DNA of 64,000 nt from Telmatospirillum sp. (GTDB lineage Bacteria; Pseudomonadota; Alphaproteobacteria; CACIAM-22H2), in NCBI GenBank assembly GCA_020248985.1, contig JADCGL010000012.1, positions 31,047 to 95,046 of the forward strand, written 5' to 3'. Made by a program: the position numbers and the translations under genes. Position 1 is the first letter of the stretch; every line of letters starts with the position of its first letter. Under the pieces are notes generated by a model, which was not told the origin of the DNA, did not search any database, and was given only the letters and a program-made list of their open reading frames with translations. Positions 17,593-25,875 of this stretch are shown piece by piece.

Positions 17593-18849
17593 CTACGTGA
17601 GCAACAGATAGATCGCCGCCGTCCACGAGAAAGTTCCGCCACCGCCGGCGACGCCGCTAAGCGGATCGAAGTTCTCGCCGAAACCTGCCTGTTCGATCGC
17701 GCTTCGCGTGGCGGCCAAAATCTGCTGCGCACGCACCGCATCGCCTGCACGCGCAAAACCGTCGGCAATCATCCAATTGACGACGGCCCATACCGGGCCA
17801 CGCCAATAACGCAGCGGTTCGAAGACCGGCGATTCCGGCGGCGTCGAAGGCACCAAAACGCGCACCTGCGCACGCCAGCGGTCAAGCGTTGCCCCCATAC
17901 TCGCGACCTGGGCCGCATCCGCCGCATCGGCATAAAGCGGCAGGAAGCCTGCCGAGGTCGCCACTTCGATCGGAGCATCGGCGATCAGATCGTGGGAGCC
18001 GAACAGACCCAGCTTGGGTTGCCACAACGTCGCGATGGCCTGCTTCATCTGGGCGGCACGCTGCGCGATCTCGGCCTGCTCGGCGGCCGTACCGTAGCTT
18101 ACGGCAAGCCCCAGCAGATCCGCTTCCGCGCGCGCCAGAATCGCATTGATCGAAACGTCGGCGACCTTGAAGGGCGCCGCCTTCCACATCCGCGCCGGAT
18201 CCCAGCCCGCTTCGCGATAGCAATCGACCAGGTGGATGAAGCGCTGGTAGTCGATGTCGTGCGGGCGATGCCCGGCATCGACATGGCTTGTGTCGCGCCG
18301 TTTGACGACCGTCGTGGTCTGCGTGGGCACGCGTGCAAAAGCCGTATCCCAGGCGGGGCTGTTGTCCATCCCGGTTTCCCAAGGATGCAGCACGGCCACG
18401 AGGCCCGTCTGATGGGGATCGCGCGCGCGCGACCACCAGCGATGGTTCGCGAGCAGGCGCGGATAGATCGCCGCCGCTTTCGCCTCGGCAAGGTCCTTGT
18501 CGTGCGCCTTGGCGATAAGGCGTGCTACTGCTGATGCGAGCACCGGCGGTTGCGTGATGCCGGAGGTGGGTGGCGCGTGGTGGGTACCCCATACGTCGGG
18601 GCCCGGAAAGTACTGGTCGCTCGCCGTATGGAAGACGATATGCGGCAACATGCCGTCGTCCCACTGACCCTCGAGCAGGCTTTCGACCTCGCGCCACGCG
18701 GCAGGCTCGTCGAATGTCTGCCACCCCATTGCGACGAAAGCCGAGTCCCAGTTCCACTGGAACGGATAGAGCCGGGCCGTCGGCACGGTGTAGCCGCCCT
18801 TGTCGTTGGCGCGCAGAATGGCTTGCGCCTTTTCGATGTGCACGTTCAT
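17593..18849 (-). CDS. GH63-type glycoside hydrolase (mannosylglycerate/glucosylglycerate hydrolase-like)
   Basis: The 418-aa (alpha/alpha)6-barrel protein has YPFQWNWDSAF near residue 30, HPWETGMDNSPAWD at 155-168 (general-acid Asp162 expected) and a C-terminal ENFDPLSG with Glu392 as the likely base. These match GH63 mannosylglycerate hydrolases and related glucosidases. There is no signal peptide, so it should act on an imported sugar in the cytoplasm. Its ATG overlaps the stop of the ABC ATPase gene, making it the last gene of the LacI-controlled operon. The true substrate is unproven; a mannosyl or glucosyl glycoside of a small acceptor is my best guess. Confidence 0.82.
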   Translation of the reverse strand: MNVHIEKAQAILRANDKGGYTVPTARLYPFQWNWDSAFVAMGWQTFDEPAAWREVESLLEGQWDDGMLPHIVFHTASDQYFPGPDVWGTHHAPPTSGITQPPVLASAVARLIAKAHDKDLAEAKAAAIYPRLLANHRWWSRARDPHQTGLVAVLHPWETGMDNSPAWDTAFARVPTQTTTVVKRRDTSHVDAGHRPHDIDYQRFIHLVDCYREAGWDPARMWKAAPFKVADVSINAILARAEADLLGLAVSYGTAAEQAEIAQRAAQMKQAIATLWQPKLGLFGSHDLIADAPIEVATSAGFLPLYADAADAAQVASMGATLDRWRAQVRVLVPSTPPESPVFEPLRYWRGPVWAVVNWMIADGFARAGDAVRAQQILAATRSAIEQAGFGENFDPLSGVAGGGGTFSWTAAIYLLLT

Positions 18850-19898
18850 GTCGTCCCTTCGATGGCGCGGCCGTCGGCCGCATCCATCCAGCAAATGCGC
18901 CCCGCGATCGGGGCAAGATGAAGCGTTTCGCCGGCCGAAACGTCGCGTTCGCCCGCATAGACGACGCGGATCTGCTGGCGATGCGCAGTCCCGGTCAACA
19001 GCGCATGCGAACCCAGCGGTTCGACGACGCGCACCTCGAACGGAAGACCCGTGCCGGCGGTCGCCGGCAGCAGATCTTCGGCGCGCACGCCCATGACGAT
19101 TTCGCCACTGTTGCGCGGGCAGGCGAGTTTCAACGCGCCGATCGCGACCGCACCGTCGGCAGCCTGGCAGCGCAGGAAATTCATCGGCGGTGCGCCGACG
19201 AAAGAGCCCACGAAAACCGTGGCGGGCGTGCGATAGACAGCCATCGGCGGGGCGAGCTGCTCGATGCGGCCGCCATGCATGACCGCAATTCGGTCGGCGA
19301 GCCCCATCGCTTCGGTCTGGTCGTGCGTCACGTACAGCGTCGTGGTACCTGCCTCGCGCAATACGGCTTTGAGCTCGGCGCGCATTTCCATGCGCAGCAG
19401 CGCGTCGAGATTGGACAAAGGCTCGTCCATCAGCAGCACGCTGGGCTCGACCGCAAGGGCGCGCGCGACGGCCACGCGCTGGCGCTGGCCGCCGGAAAGC
19501 TGGCCCGGATGGCGGCCGAGCAGATGCTCGATATGCATGAGGCCCGCTGCACGCTGGACCTGCCTTTCGACCTTGGTGCGGTCGGCCTTGGCCATGCGCA
19601 GGCCGAATGCGATGTTTTCGTACACGGTCATGTGCGGAAAGACCGCATAGTTCTGGAACACCATCGCGAGCTTGCGCTCGCGCGGCGGCAGGTCGCTCAC
19701 GTCGCGCCCGCCCACGAGAATGCGGCCCGACGTGCGCGTCTCGAGGCCCGCCACGATGCGCAGCAACGTCGTCTTGCCGCAGCCCGACGGGCCCAGCAAG
19801 GCAACGAACTCGCCGTCCTCGACATTCAGCGAGAGTTCCTTGAGCGCCGTCATGCTCCCGAAACTCTTGCGCACGTTTTCGATCGCGATGCCGGCCAT
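18846..19898 (-). CDS. Sugar ABC transporter ATP-binding protein (MalK/UgpC type)
   Basis: The 350-aa ATPase has Walker A GPSGCGKTT, signature LSGGQRQRVAVARAL, Walker B VLLMDEPLSNLD, and a C-terminal TOBE/MalK-like regulatory domain from about residue 235. It powers the two permeases encoded just upstream. It starts 7 bases after the second permease gene and overlaps the glycosidase start. Length is typical for carbohydrate-uptake (CUT1) ATPases. Confidence 0.93.
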   Translation of the reverse strand: MAGIAIENVRKSFGSMTALKELSLNVEDGEFVALLGPSGCGKTTLLRIVAGLETRTSGRILVGGRDVSDLPPRERKLAMVFQNYAVFPHMTVYENIAFGLRMAKADRTKVERQVQRAAGLMHIEHLLGRHPGQLSGGQRQRVAVARALAVEPSVLLMDEPLSNLDALLRMEMRAELKAVLREAGTTTLYVTHDQTEAMGLADRIAVMHGGRIEQLAPPMAVYRTPATVFVGSFVGAPPMNFLRCQAADGAVAIGALKLACPRNSGEIVMGVRAEDLLPATAGTGLPFEVRVVEPLGSHALLTGTAHRQQIRVVYAGERDVSAGETLHLAPIAGRICWMDAADGRAIEGTT

Positions 19899-19905
19899 GG
19901 GTTCC

Positions 19906-20712
19906 TCAGCGGTTGGCGATGCCCCACATCGCGAACAAATAGCGACGCACGGCGAAGATGAACACGACCGACGGCAGGATCAGAACGAGCCCGCCGGCGA
20001 AACGGAAATGCAGCGGCGATTCCGAGAGCACGGTCAGCAAATAGGCGGTGAGCGTGCGCTCGCGCACCGTGAGCACGGAGGCGGCGAACACTTCGTTCCA
20101 CGAGATCACGAAAGCGAACAGGCCGGTTGCCGCAATGCCGGGCAAGGCCAGCGGCAGCACGATTTTGACGAAGGCCTGCAGTCGCGTGCAGCCGAAGATC
20201 CACGCCGCCTCCTCGAGCTCGCGCGGGATGCCGACGAACAGGCTCGACGTGACGAGGGCGGCAAAAGGCAGGGCCAGGGCAGTGTGGACGAGGGCGACCC
20301 CCAGCGTCGTGTCGTAGAGGCCCCAATTGATGAAGGCGACCGTCAGCGGCAGCGCCAAGATCGCGATCGGAAACGCGCGCGTAAGCAGGATGAGCAGCCG
20401 ATACGCGTTTTGGCCGCGGAACGAGAAGCGTGCGAGCGCGTAACCCGCGGGCGTGCCGAGCAGCGTTGCGAACGCCATCGTCATCGCGGCGGCCGCCACG
20501 CTGTTCCACAGCGCCTTGCCCACCCCTTCGATGCGCAAGAACACCGCCAGCGCCGAGAAGGTGAATTCGGGCGGCAGCATCGATTTGGGCCACAGGAATA
20601 CGCCCTGGCGCCCGCCGATCGCCCCTGCCGCAATGAGCCAAATCGGCACGAGCACCCAGGCGCACATCGTCGCGACACCGGCCCAGAACAGCAGGCTGCG
20701 CGGGCGCATCAC
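19906..20712 (-). CDS. Sugar ABC transporter permease (MalG-like)
   Basis: The 268-aa protein has six membrane helices and the EAA loop EEAAWIFGCTRLQAFVKIVLP that contacts the ATPase. It pairs with the permease gene immediately upstream (ATGA-type overlap at 20709-20712) to form the inner-membrane channel. It belongs to the CUT1 group by context and EAA motif. The transported sugar is not evident from the sequence. Confidence 0.92.
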   Translation of the reverse strand: MMRPRSLLFWAGVATMCAWVLVPIWLIAAGAIGGRQGVFLWPKSMLPPEFTFSALAVFLRIEGVGKALWNSVAAAAMTMAFATLLGTPAGYALARFSFRGQNAYRLLILLTRAFPIAILALPLTVAFINWGLYDTTLGVALVHTALALPFAALVTSSLFVGIPRELEEAAWIFGCTRLQAFVKIVLPLALPGIAATGLFAFVISWNEVFAASVLTVRERTLTAYLLTVLSESPLHFRFAGGLVLILPSVVFIFAVRRYLFAMWGIANR

Positions 20713-21560
20713 AGCCGCGCCTCAGGCTTCACGCGCAGCACGCGCAGATAGATTGCCGTGGCCGCCAGCGAGATCGCCATCACGACGACGGCATAGGCAG
20801 CGGCAACGGCGTAGCTCTGGTTCTCGAACTGCCAGACATAAGCTTCGCTGACGAGGACGGGAAAGTTGCGCCCGCCCAGCGCAAAGACAACGGCGAAAAC
20901 CTCGAAGGCCAGCACCGTGCGCAGGATGAGGGCCGTCTGCAGGCTCGGCTTGAGCAAGGGCAAAGTCACGCGCGTGAAGCGCTGCCAGGGCGTGGCGCCG
21001 AAGATCTCCGCCGCTTCGCCGTATTCTTTCGGGATCAGGCCGAAGCCCGCCACGAGGATCACGAGCACGATCGCCGTGGCGCGCCACACTTCGGCCAGCA
21101 CGATCGCGACGAACAGCGTCACCGGCGTTTCGTAGGAGAGCCAGCCGGTCGGCCCGTCGATGAGGCCGAGGGCGAAGAGCGCACTATTCACGTAGCCGCG
21201 GTCGGTCAGCAGGGCGAGCCAGACGAGGCCCGCAGCGAGGTCCGACACGCCCATCGGGATCGTCCAGACCCACAGCACGATTTCGCGGCCGCGCGTGATC
21301 TTCGTGAGCATCTGCGCAAGGCCGAGCGCCAGGGCGATCTGCAGCGGCACCACCACGCCCACAAGCAGGAAGGTGTTGCCCAGGGCCGACGCGAAATTTA
21401 GGTCGCCCGCCATGCGGCGATAGTTGTCGAACGAGAATCCTTCGGCCGTGCGTACCGACAGCAGGATCGTTTCGGCGAGCGGATAGAGAAAGAGCGCCGC
21501 CAGGAACAGCACCGACGGTGCCAGCAGAAGATAGGGCAGATAGGCGGGGCGCGCTTGCAT
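20709..21560 (-). CDS. Sugar ABC transporter permease (MalF-like)
   Basis: The 283-aa protein has six helices and the EAA loop GEAAEIFGATPWQRFTRVTLP. It forms the heterodimeric channel with the downstream permease. A 12-bp perfect stem-loop separates it from the binding-protein gene upstream, so permease expression may be lower than that of the binding protein. Confidence 0.92.
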   Translation of the reverse strand: MQARPAYLPYLLLAPSVLFLAALFLYPLAETILLSVRTAEGFSFDNYRRMAGDLNFASALGNTFLLVGVVVPLQIALALGLAQMLTKITRGREIVLWVWTIPMGVSDLAAGLVWLALLTDRGYVNSALFALGLIDGPTGWLSYETPVTLFVAIVLAEVWRATAIVLVILVAGFGLIPKEYGEAAEIFGATPWQRFTRVTLPLLKPSLQTALILRTVLAFEVFAVVFALGGRNFPVLVSEAYVWQFENQSYAVAAAYAVVVMAISLAATAIYLRVLRVKPEARL

Positions 21561-21578
21561 GTGCGTTCAGGCGATGCG

Positions 21579-21615
21579 GGTGCGGGCGGAACCGGAAAGC
21601 GGCTCCGCCCGCACC
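21579..21615 (-). promoter_or_regulatory. Intercistronic stem-loop between ABC binding-protein and permease genes
   Basis: Arms 21579-21590 and 21604-21615 are a perfect 12-bp inverted repeat, and the 13-base loop can form three more pairs. There is no T-run on the minus strand after it. Like the hairpin at 3291-3315, it follows a binding-protein gene and precedes the permease, as in operons where such hairpins protect the upstream message. Confidence 0.65.
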
Positions 21616-21623
21616 TCTTTCGC

Positions 21624-22904
21624 TCAGTTGACCGGGCAAGCGCTCGTGCTGGCCGGATCGGGGGCCCAGCACGGTGCAGCCGTCGCGTTCATGATCGCGC
21701 GCAGATTCTCGGCCTCGCGGTCGAGCACGGCGCGCGCTGGCTCGTTGCGCAGCACGATGCGCGTGAACGTGTCGATATAGACCTTGTTGAACTCCCCGCC
21801 CTTGTCGCCGAGCCCGATCGGCAGCAGGCTGACCAAAGCATCGCGCGCATTCTGCGTGAGCGCGATCGCGTTGGCGGCAAGCCGCACGCCGGGTGCGAGG
21901 TCAGCCGGCAGATCGGCTTTGACGACCGGGAAGAAGCCGACTTCGGCCGCCGTCACGAGCTGCGTGCGCGCCGTGCTCAGATGGTCGATCAGCGCCACGG
22001 CCCCTGCCCGGTTCGGCGCGTCCTTGGCGATCGACAGGCCCGCAACGACGGGCATGTAGCCGCGGCCTTTGGGGCCAGCGGGTGCCGGGAAGGTGACGAA
22101 ATCGTTGGGCCGCTGGCGCAACGCATCGAGGACCCGCGCCACATGGTCGAACGCGATCCACACCTCGTCGGCCAGCAGCGGCTCTTGCATGAAGTTGTAG
22201 CTGGTCGAGTTGGGCTGCACGTACTGCCAGAGATCCTTGAAGTTCGTCCACATCGCCTCGGCTTCGGCCGAGCGGAAGGCCGAAACCGCACTGCCCGTGT
22301 AGGACGGGTAGAGATAGCCCTGGAAGAAGCGCGGCATCAGTCCCGTCGGCCCCGCCGGGAAACCGAGGCGGCGCTGGCCCGTGCGCTCGCGCACGTTTTT
22401 CGCCCATTCCTTGAGCTGGTCGTAGGTGAGCGCGTTGATGTCCGCGCCTGCCGGCAGGAACGGCAAGGCCTGGCGGTTGGCGACCATGATGTAGGTCGCC
22501 TGCATCCACGGGATATAGACCTGCGTGCTGCCGCCGAGCTTGCCGAGATTCATGAGATTGGCCGGGATGCCGCGATCGGCGAGCTTCGTCGCGACGTCCG
22601 AAATGTCGTCGAGAGCACCCATCGGCTGCAGCGGCTGCAATTCGCCGTGCAGGGCGCCGATCACGCTGACCGTACGGCGGCCGGCGGCGGCTTCGGCACG
22701 CATGCGCACATTGAGCTGCTGCGGCTGTTCGGTCACGTAGACGGCCTGCCCGGCGAAACCTTTGAGGATCACGTCGCGGACCTTTTGCGCTTCTTCGATC
22801 GGGCGCAGCTGCGTGGACATGAACACGGTTTCCTGGGCCTGGGCTTGCGGCAGGAAGCCGAGTCCCAGCAGGATCGCCGCACTAGCGATGAGTCGTTTGC
22901 GCAT
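21624..22904 (-). CDS. ABC transporter extracellular solute-binding protein (sugar)
   Basis: The 426-aa protein has a signal peptide (about 1-24, MRKRLIASAAILLGLGFLPQ then AQAQ). The remainder is a family-1 solute-binding fold (for example the stretch IDTFTRIVLRNEPARAVLD near the end). It should bind an oligosaccharide or glycoside in the periplasm for the MalFG-type permeases downstream. Its start lies 23 bases inside the end of the lacI-type gene, with GGGAGAG as ribosome-binding site, so regulator and transporter share a message. Confidence 0.88.
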   Translation of the reverse strand: MRKRLIASAAILLGLGFLPQAQAQETVFMSTQLRPIEEAQKVRDVILKGFAGQAVYVTEQPQQLNVRMRAEAAAGRRTVSVIGALHGELQPLQPMGALDDISDVATKLADRGIPANLMNLGKLGGSTQVYIPWMQATYIMVANRQALPFLPAGADINALTYDQLKEWAKNVRERTGQRRLGFPAGPTGLMPRFFQGYLYPSYTGSAVSAFRSAEAEAMWTNFKDLWQYVQPNSTSYNFMQEPLLADEVWIAFDHVARVLDALRQRPNDFVTFPAPAGPKGRGYMPVVAGLSIAKDAPNRAGAVALIDHLSTARTQLVTAAEVGFFPVVKADLPADLAPGVRLAANAIALTQNARDALVSLLPIGLGDKGGEFNKVYIDTFTRIVLRNEPARAVLDREAENLRAIMNATAAPCWAPDPASTSACPVN

Positions 22905-23964
22905 GTCGTTTCTCTCCCTTTTTGGCGTGCGTCGTTTTGACGTCTTCGTTCGTCTTGTAGTCCGGTGCCGGTCCGTCTGAACCGCGCACGACGAGCTTGC
23001 CCTGCCACAATTCGCAGAGTGATTCGGGTTTGGCGCCCGCGAACAAGGCGAGCAGCATTTCGACGAGCTTTTCGCCCGCCTGCGTCCACGGCTGCGCCAC
23101 GGTGGTCAAGGCGGGCTGCGTGTAGCTTGCGACCGGCAGATCGTCGTAGCCGATGACCGAAACGTCGCGGCCGGCCACGAGCCCGGCCTGCGCGATCGCG
23201 CGCAAGGCGCCGACGGCCAATCGGTCGGTGCCGCATAGAAGGGCCGTCGGCGGCACGCGAAGCGCCAAAAGGTCGCGCGCTAGGCGATGGCCGTTTTCCT
23301 CGGTGGCTTCGGCAGCACGGAATTCCGCCGTCGGCAGTGCGAGTTCTGCATGTGCCGCAAGCCAACCCGCTTGGCGATGGTGCGCGAAAGTATAGTGGTC
23401 CGGCGCATTGATAAGCGCGATACGCCGGTGGCCCGCTGCGGCAAGGCGCAGCGTGGCGTCGCGGAACGCTGCATGGCCGTCGATGTCGAGCCACGCATAA
23501 GGCCGCTTCGTGCGCGTGCGCCCGTGCACGATGAACGGAAAGTCGCGGTCTTGCAGAAACGCGATACGCTCGTCGTCGAGCCGCGCGCGCGCGACGATCA
23601 TGCCGTCCACGCGCCGCGCATCGACAAGCCGGCGATAGACCTTGAGCTCTGCCTCCCCGGGCTGGGCGGCGGCGACCAGCAGGTCGAAATCGGCCTCGGC
23701 AAGCCTGCGACCGATCGCCGTCAGCACCTGCAGGAAGAACGGATCGTCGAAATGGCCGGGCTGGGCGGGCAACACCACGCCCACCGCACGGCTGCGCCCG
23801 GTACGAAATCCGGCTGCAGCCGCGTTGGGCACGTAGCCGAGGCGCTCGGCGGCCCGCACGACCTTGGCGCGCGTTGCTGCTGCCACGTCGTCGTAGCCGG
23901 CCAATGCGCGCGAAACCGTGGTGGGAGAAAGACCGAGTTCGTCGGCCAAGCGGCGCAGCGTCAT
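22882..23964 (-). CDS. LacI-family transcriptional regulator
   Basis: The 360-aa protein has a LacI helix-turn-helix (LRRLADELGLSPTTVSRALAG) and hinge helix, then a periplasmic-binding-like effector domain. ATG 23964 was chosen for the canonical N-terminus and the GGGAGGGAGAA element before it; the open frame extends 26 codons further upstream. It leads the ABC-transporter/GH63 operon and probably represses it until the sugar arrives. A near-perfect palindrome lies 44 bases upstream of the start. Confidence 0.92.
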   Translation of the reverse strand: MTLRRLADELGLSPTTVSRALAGYDDVAAATRAKVVRAAERLGYVPNAAAAGFRTGRSRAVGVVLPAQPGHFDDPFFLQVLTAIGRRLAEADFDLLVAAAQPGEAELKVYRRLVDARRVDGMIVARARLDDERIAFLQDRDFPFIVHGRTRTKRPYAWLDIDGHAAFRDATLRLAAAGHRRIALINAPDHYTFAHHRQAGWLAAHAELALPTAEFRAAEATEENGHRLARDLLALRVPPTALLCGTDRLAVGALRAIAQAGLVAGRDVSVIGYDDLPVASYTQPALTTVAQPWTQAGEKLVEMLLALFAGAKPESLCELWQGKLVVRGSDGPAPDYKTNEDVKTTHAKKGEKRHAQTTHR

Positions 23965-24007
23965 TTCTCCCTCCCGTCTTTTTTGGTGCACTTTCGAAAA
24001 ACCTATA

Positions 24008-24023
24008 TCCAAAACGATTTGGA
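24008..24023. promoter_or_regulatory. LacI-type operator upstream of the sugar ABC operon
   Basis: The 16 bases TCCAAAACGATTTGGA form an inverted repeat with one mismatch and the central CG typical of LacI/GalR operators. It lies 44 bases before the regulator gene's start, where it could autoregulate the operon. No second copy was seen nearby. Confidence 0.6.
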
Positions 24024-24141
24024 CGTCAAGAAGGAGCAACACGCCGGGTCAATATCGGACCAAGATGGGGGCAGACGCGATGCGCGCTAAAAGCCGCGCA
24101 GTGCCGCGCGCATTCAAAGCAACTCTCGAAACGCTCTAACA

Positions 24142-24155
24142 TGTCAGTATTGACA
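24142..24155. promoter_or_regulatory. Palindrome overlapping the -35 box of the DapA/TRAP operon
   Basis: TGTCA-GTAT-TGACA is a perfect 5-4-5 inverted repeat whose right arm is part of the TTGACA -35 hexamer. This placement is typical of a repressor operator. The GntR-type regulator encoded as the second gene of this operon is the natural candidate to bind it; that is an inference. Confidence 0.5.
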
Positions 24156-24179
24156 GAGACTGCTCGGACGCTCTACAAC
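24150..24179 (+). promoter_or_regulatory. Sigma-70-like promoter of the DapA/GntR/TRAP operon
   Basis: A perfect TTGACA (24150-24155) is followed after 18 bases by TACAAC (24174-24179). Transcription would begin near 24186, leaving a leader of about 30 bases with the GGAGAGAG ribosome-binding site before the ATG at 24218. Confidence 0.5.
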
Positions 24180-24217
24180 CCGACCAACAGATGTTTTTTC
24201 GGAGAGAGATCGCCATC

Positions 24218-25123
24218 ATGTCCGCATCAAAGCCAAACGCGCGTATCGGCCTCTCCTGTGCCCTCTCGACGGCCTTTTTGCCGAACGGGGCGGTCGATTT
24301 GCCGCGCACCTTGGCGCAAGCGCGCTGGGTCCTCGACAAGGGCTGCGACAGCGTGACGATGTTCGGCACGACCGGCGAGGGTGCATCGATCGATCTTGCC
24401 GAGCGTCATGCCGCGTTGGGCGCTCTGGCCGGTGCGGGCTTCGATCTCGCCAAACAAGTCATCGCGGGCGTTACGGCCGCAACCATCGGCGACGCGGTCG
24501 AGCAAAGCCGTGCGGGCTATGATTTTGGATGCCGCGCGCTGCTCTTGACGCCGCCCTTCTACTTTCCCGACCCGTCGGAGGAAGGCATGTTTCGCTGGTA
24601 CGCCGCTGTGTTCGAGCGGCTCGGCGGAAAGCTGCGGGACGTGTTGATCTACCATATCCCCAGCATGACGCGCGTTGCCTTTTCGCCTGCCTTGCTGGGG
24701 CGGTTGCGCAAGGAGTTCCCCCAAGCCGTGATCGGCATCAAGGACAGCACCGGCAGCTGGGACTCGGCCAAATCTTTCCTCGACGCGCACAAGGATCTGC
24801 AGATTCTCGTCGGCGACGAGCGCCTGCTGGCGCGCGCGGTGCGCGAAGGCGGGTCGGGCTCGATCTGCGGGCTCGCCAATCTGCGTCCCGATCTTCTTCG
24901 GCCGGCGGCGTGGGAAGGGAAAGACGATCCGCGAATCGCCGCGTGCGTGACGGCGATCGTCGCAGATCCCTTCATGCCCGCGGTAAAAGCGTTGATTGCG
25001 TGGCGCCAAAAGGACCCCGAATGGCTGCGCATGCGCGCACCCGTCGTCGAACTCGATGCGGCGCGCGCGCGCGCGCTCGAAGCGCGGTTCGAAGCGGCAA
25101 CGGCCTCGGCTGCGGCCGAATGA
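24218..25123 (+). CDS. Dihydrodipicolinate synthase (DapA)-family lyase/dehydratase
   Basis: The 301-aa TIM-barrel protein has the GTTGEG phosphate/carboxylate loop, a Tyr in IYHIPS and the Schiff-base Lys in VIGIKDSTGS. The family splits or dehydrates 2-keto-acids (dihydrodipicolinate, N-acetylneuraminate, 2-keto-3-deoxy acids). In a catabolic operon with a TRAP transporter it is more likely a sugar-acid aldolase or dehydratase than DapA itself. ATG 24218 follows GGAGAGAG; the in-frame ATG at 24191 has no such element. Confidence 0.87.
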   Translation: MSASKPNARIGLSCALSTAFLPNGAVDLPRTLAQARWVLDKGCDSVTMFGTTGEGASIDLAERHAALGALAGAGFDLAKQVIAGVTAATIGDAVEQSRAGYDFGCRALLLTPPFYFPDPSEEGMFRWYAAVFERLGGKLRDVLIYHIPSMTRVAFSPALLGRLRKEFPQAVIGIKDSTGSWDSAKSFLDAHKDLQILVGDERLLARAVREGGSGSICGLANLRPDLLRPAAWEGKDDPRIAACVTAIVADPFMPAVKALIAWRQKDPEWLRMRAPVVELDAARARALEARFEAATASAAAE

Positions 25124-25782
25124 ACGAGACGAGCGCCGAAACGCCGAAATTGCGCGAACGCGCCTACGCTGCGTTCACCGATCGGCTTTTGGCGCGCGCG
25201 ATCGTGCCGGGTCAGTTCGTGACCCAACGCGAACTGGTCGAGATCACCGGCTTGCCGCTCGGCGCGATCCGCGAACTGGTGCCGCGACTCGAAGCCGAAG
25301 GCCTGATCGTCACGGTGCCGCAACGCGGCATGCAGGTTGCCCATGTCGATCTGAGCCTGATCCGCTGCGCGTTCCAGTTCCGCTTGATGCTCGAGCGCGA
25401 GGCGGTCGCGGTTTTTGTGCGCGAAGCGCCCGAATCCGAGTTCCAAAGGCTGCGCGAAGCCCATGAGCGGATCATCAAGGATGCGCGCAAGCGCGTGACG
25501 CCCGACGTCATTCGCCGCGCGCAGATCGTCGACTGGAACATGCACGACACGATCATCGACTATTTGGGCAACGACATCGTGTCGAGCGCCTACCGGGTCA
25601 ACTCGATCAAGATCCGCCTCATCCGCCAGGCCGAAACGCGCCTCGATCCGAGCCGCGTCGAAACCGTGATGCGCGAACATCTGGGAATCGTCGAAAAGAT
25701 GGCGGCGCGCGACGCCGCGGGCGCGCAAGCCGCCCTGGGCGCCCATATCCAGGACGCGCGACAACGCGCAATGGAGATGTAG
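25120..25782 (+). CDS. GntR-family transcriptional regulator (FCD domain)
   Basis: The 220-aa protein has an N-terminal winged helix-turn-helix (VTQRELVEITGLPLGAIREL) and an all-helical FCD effector domain with metal-binding-type residues (Asp/His in DWNMHDTI, His in MREHLGIV). FadR-subfamily members usually respond to small carboxylic acids and repress catabolic operons. ATGA overlap with the preceding gene shows co-transcription. It probably acts on the palindrome at 24142-24155. Confidence 0.9.
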   Translation: MNETSAETPKLRERAYAAFTDRLLARAIVPGQFVTQRELVEITGLPLGAIRELVPRLEAEGLIVTVPQRGMQVAHVDLSLIRCAFQFRLMLEREAVAVFVREAPESEFQRLREAHERIIKDARKRVTPDVIRRAQIVDWNMHDTIIDYLGNDIVSSAYRVNSIKIRLIRQAETRLDPSRVETVMREHLGIVEKMAARDAAGAQAALGAHIQDARQRAMEM

Positions 25783-25875
25783 GCAAGGGCCTCCGAGGAT
25801 CGCATGCCGCGCGCAAGGGATCCCACCAGTTCAACAGAAGGCGCGCCAAAGCGCCGCAACGAGGGAGAAGAACGC

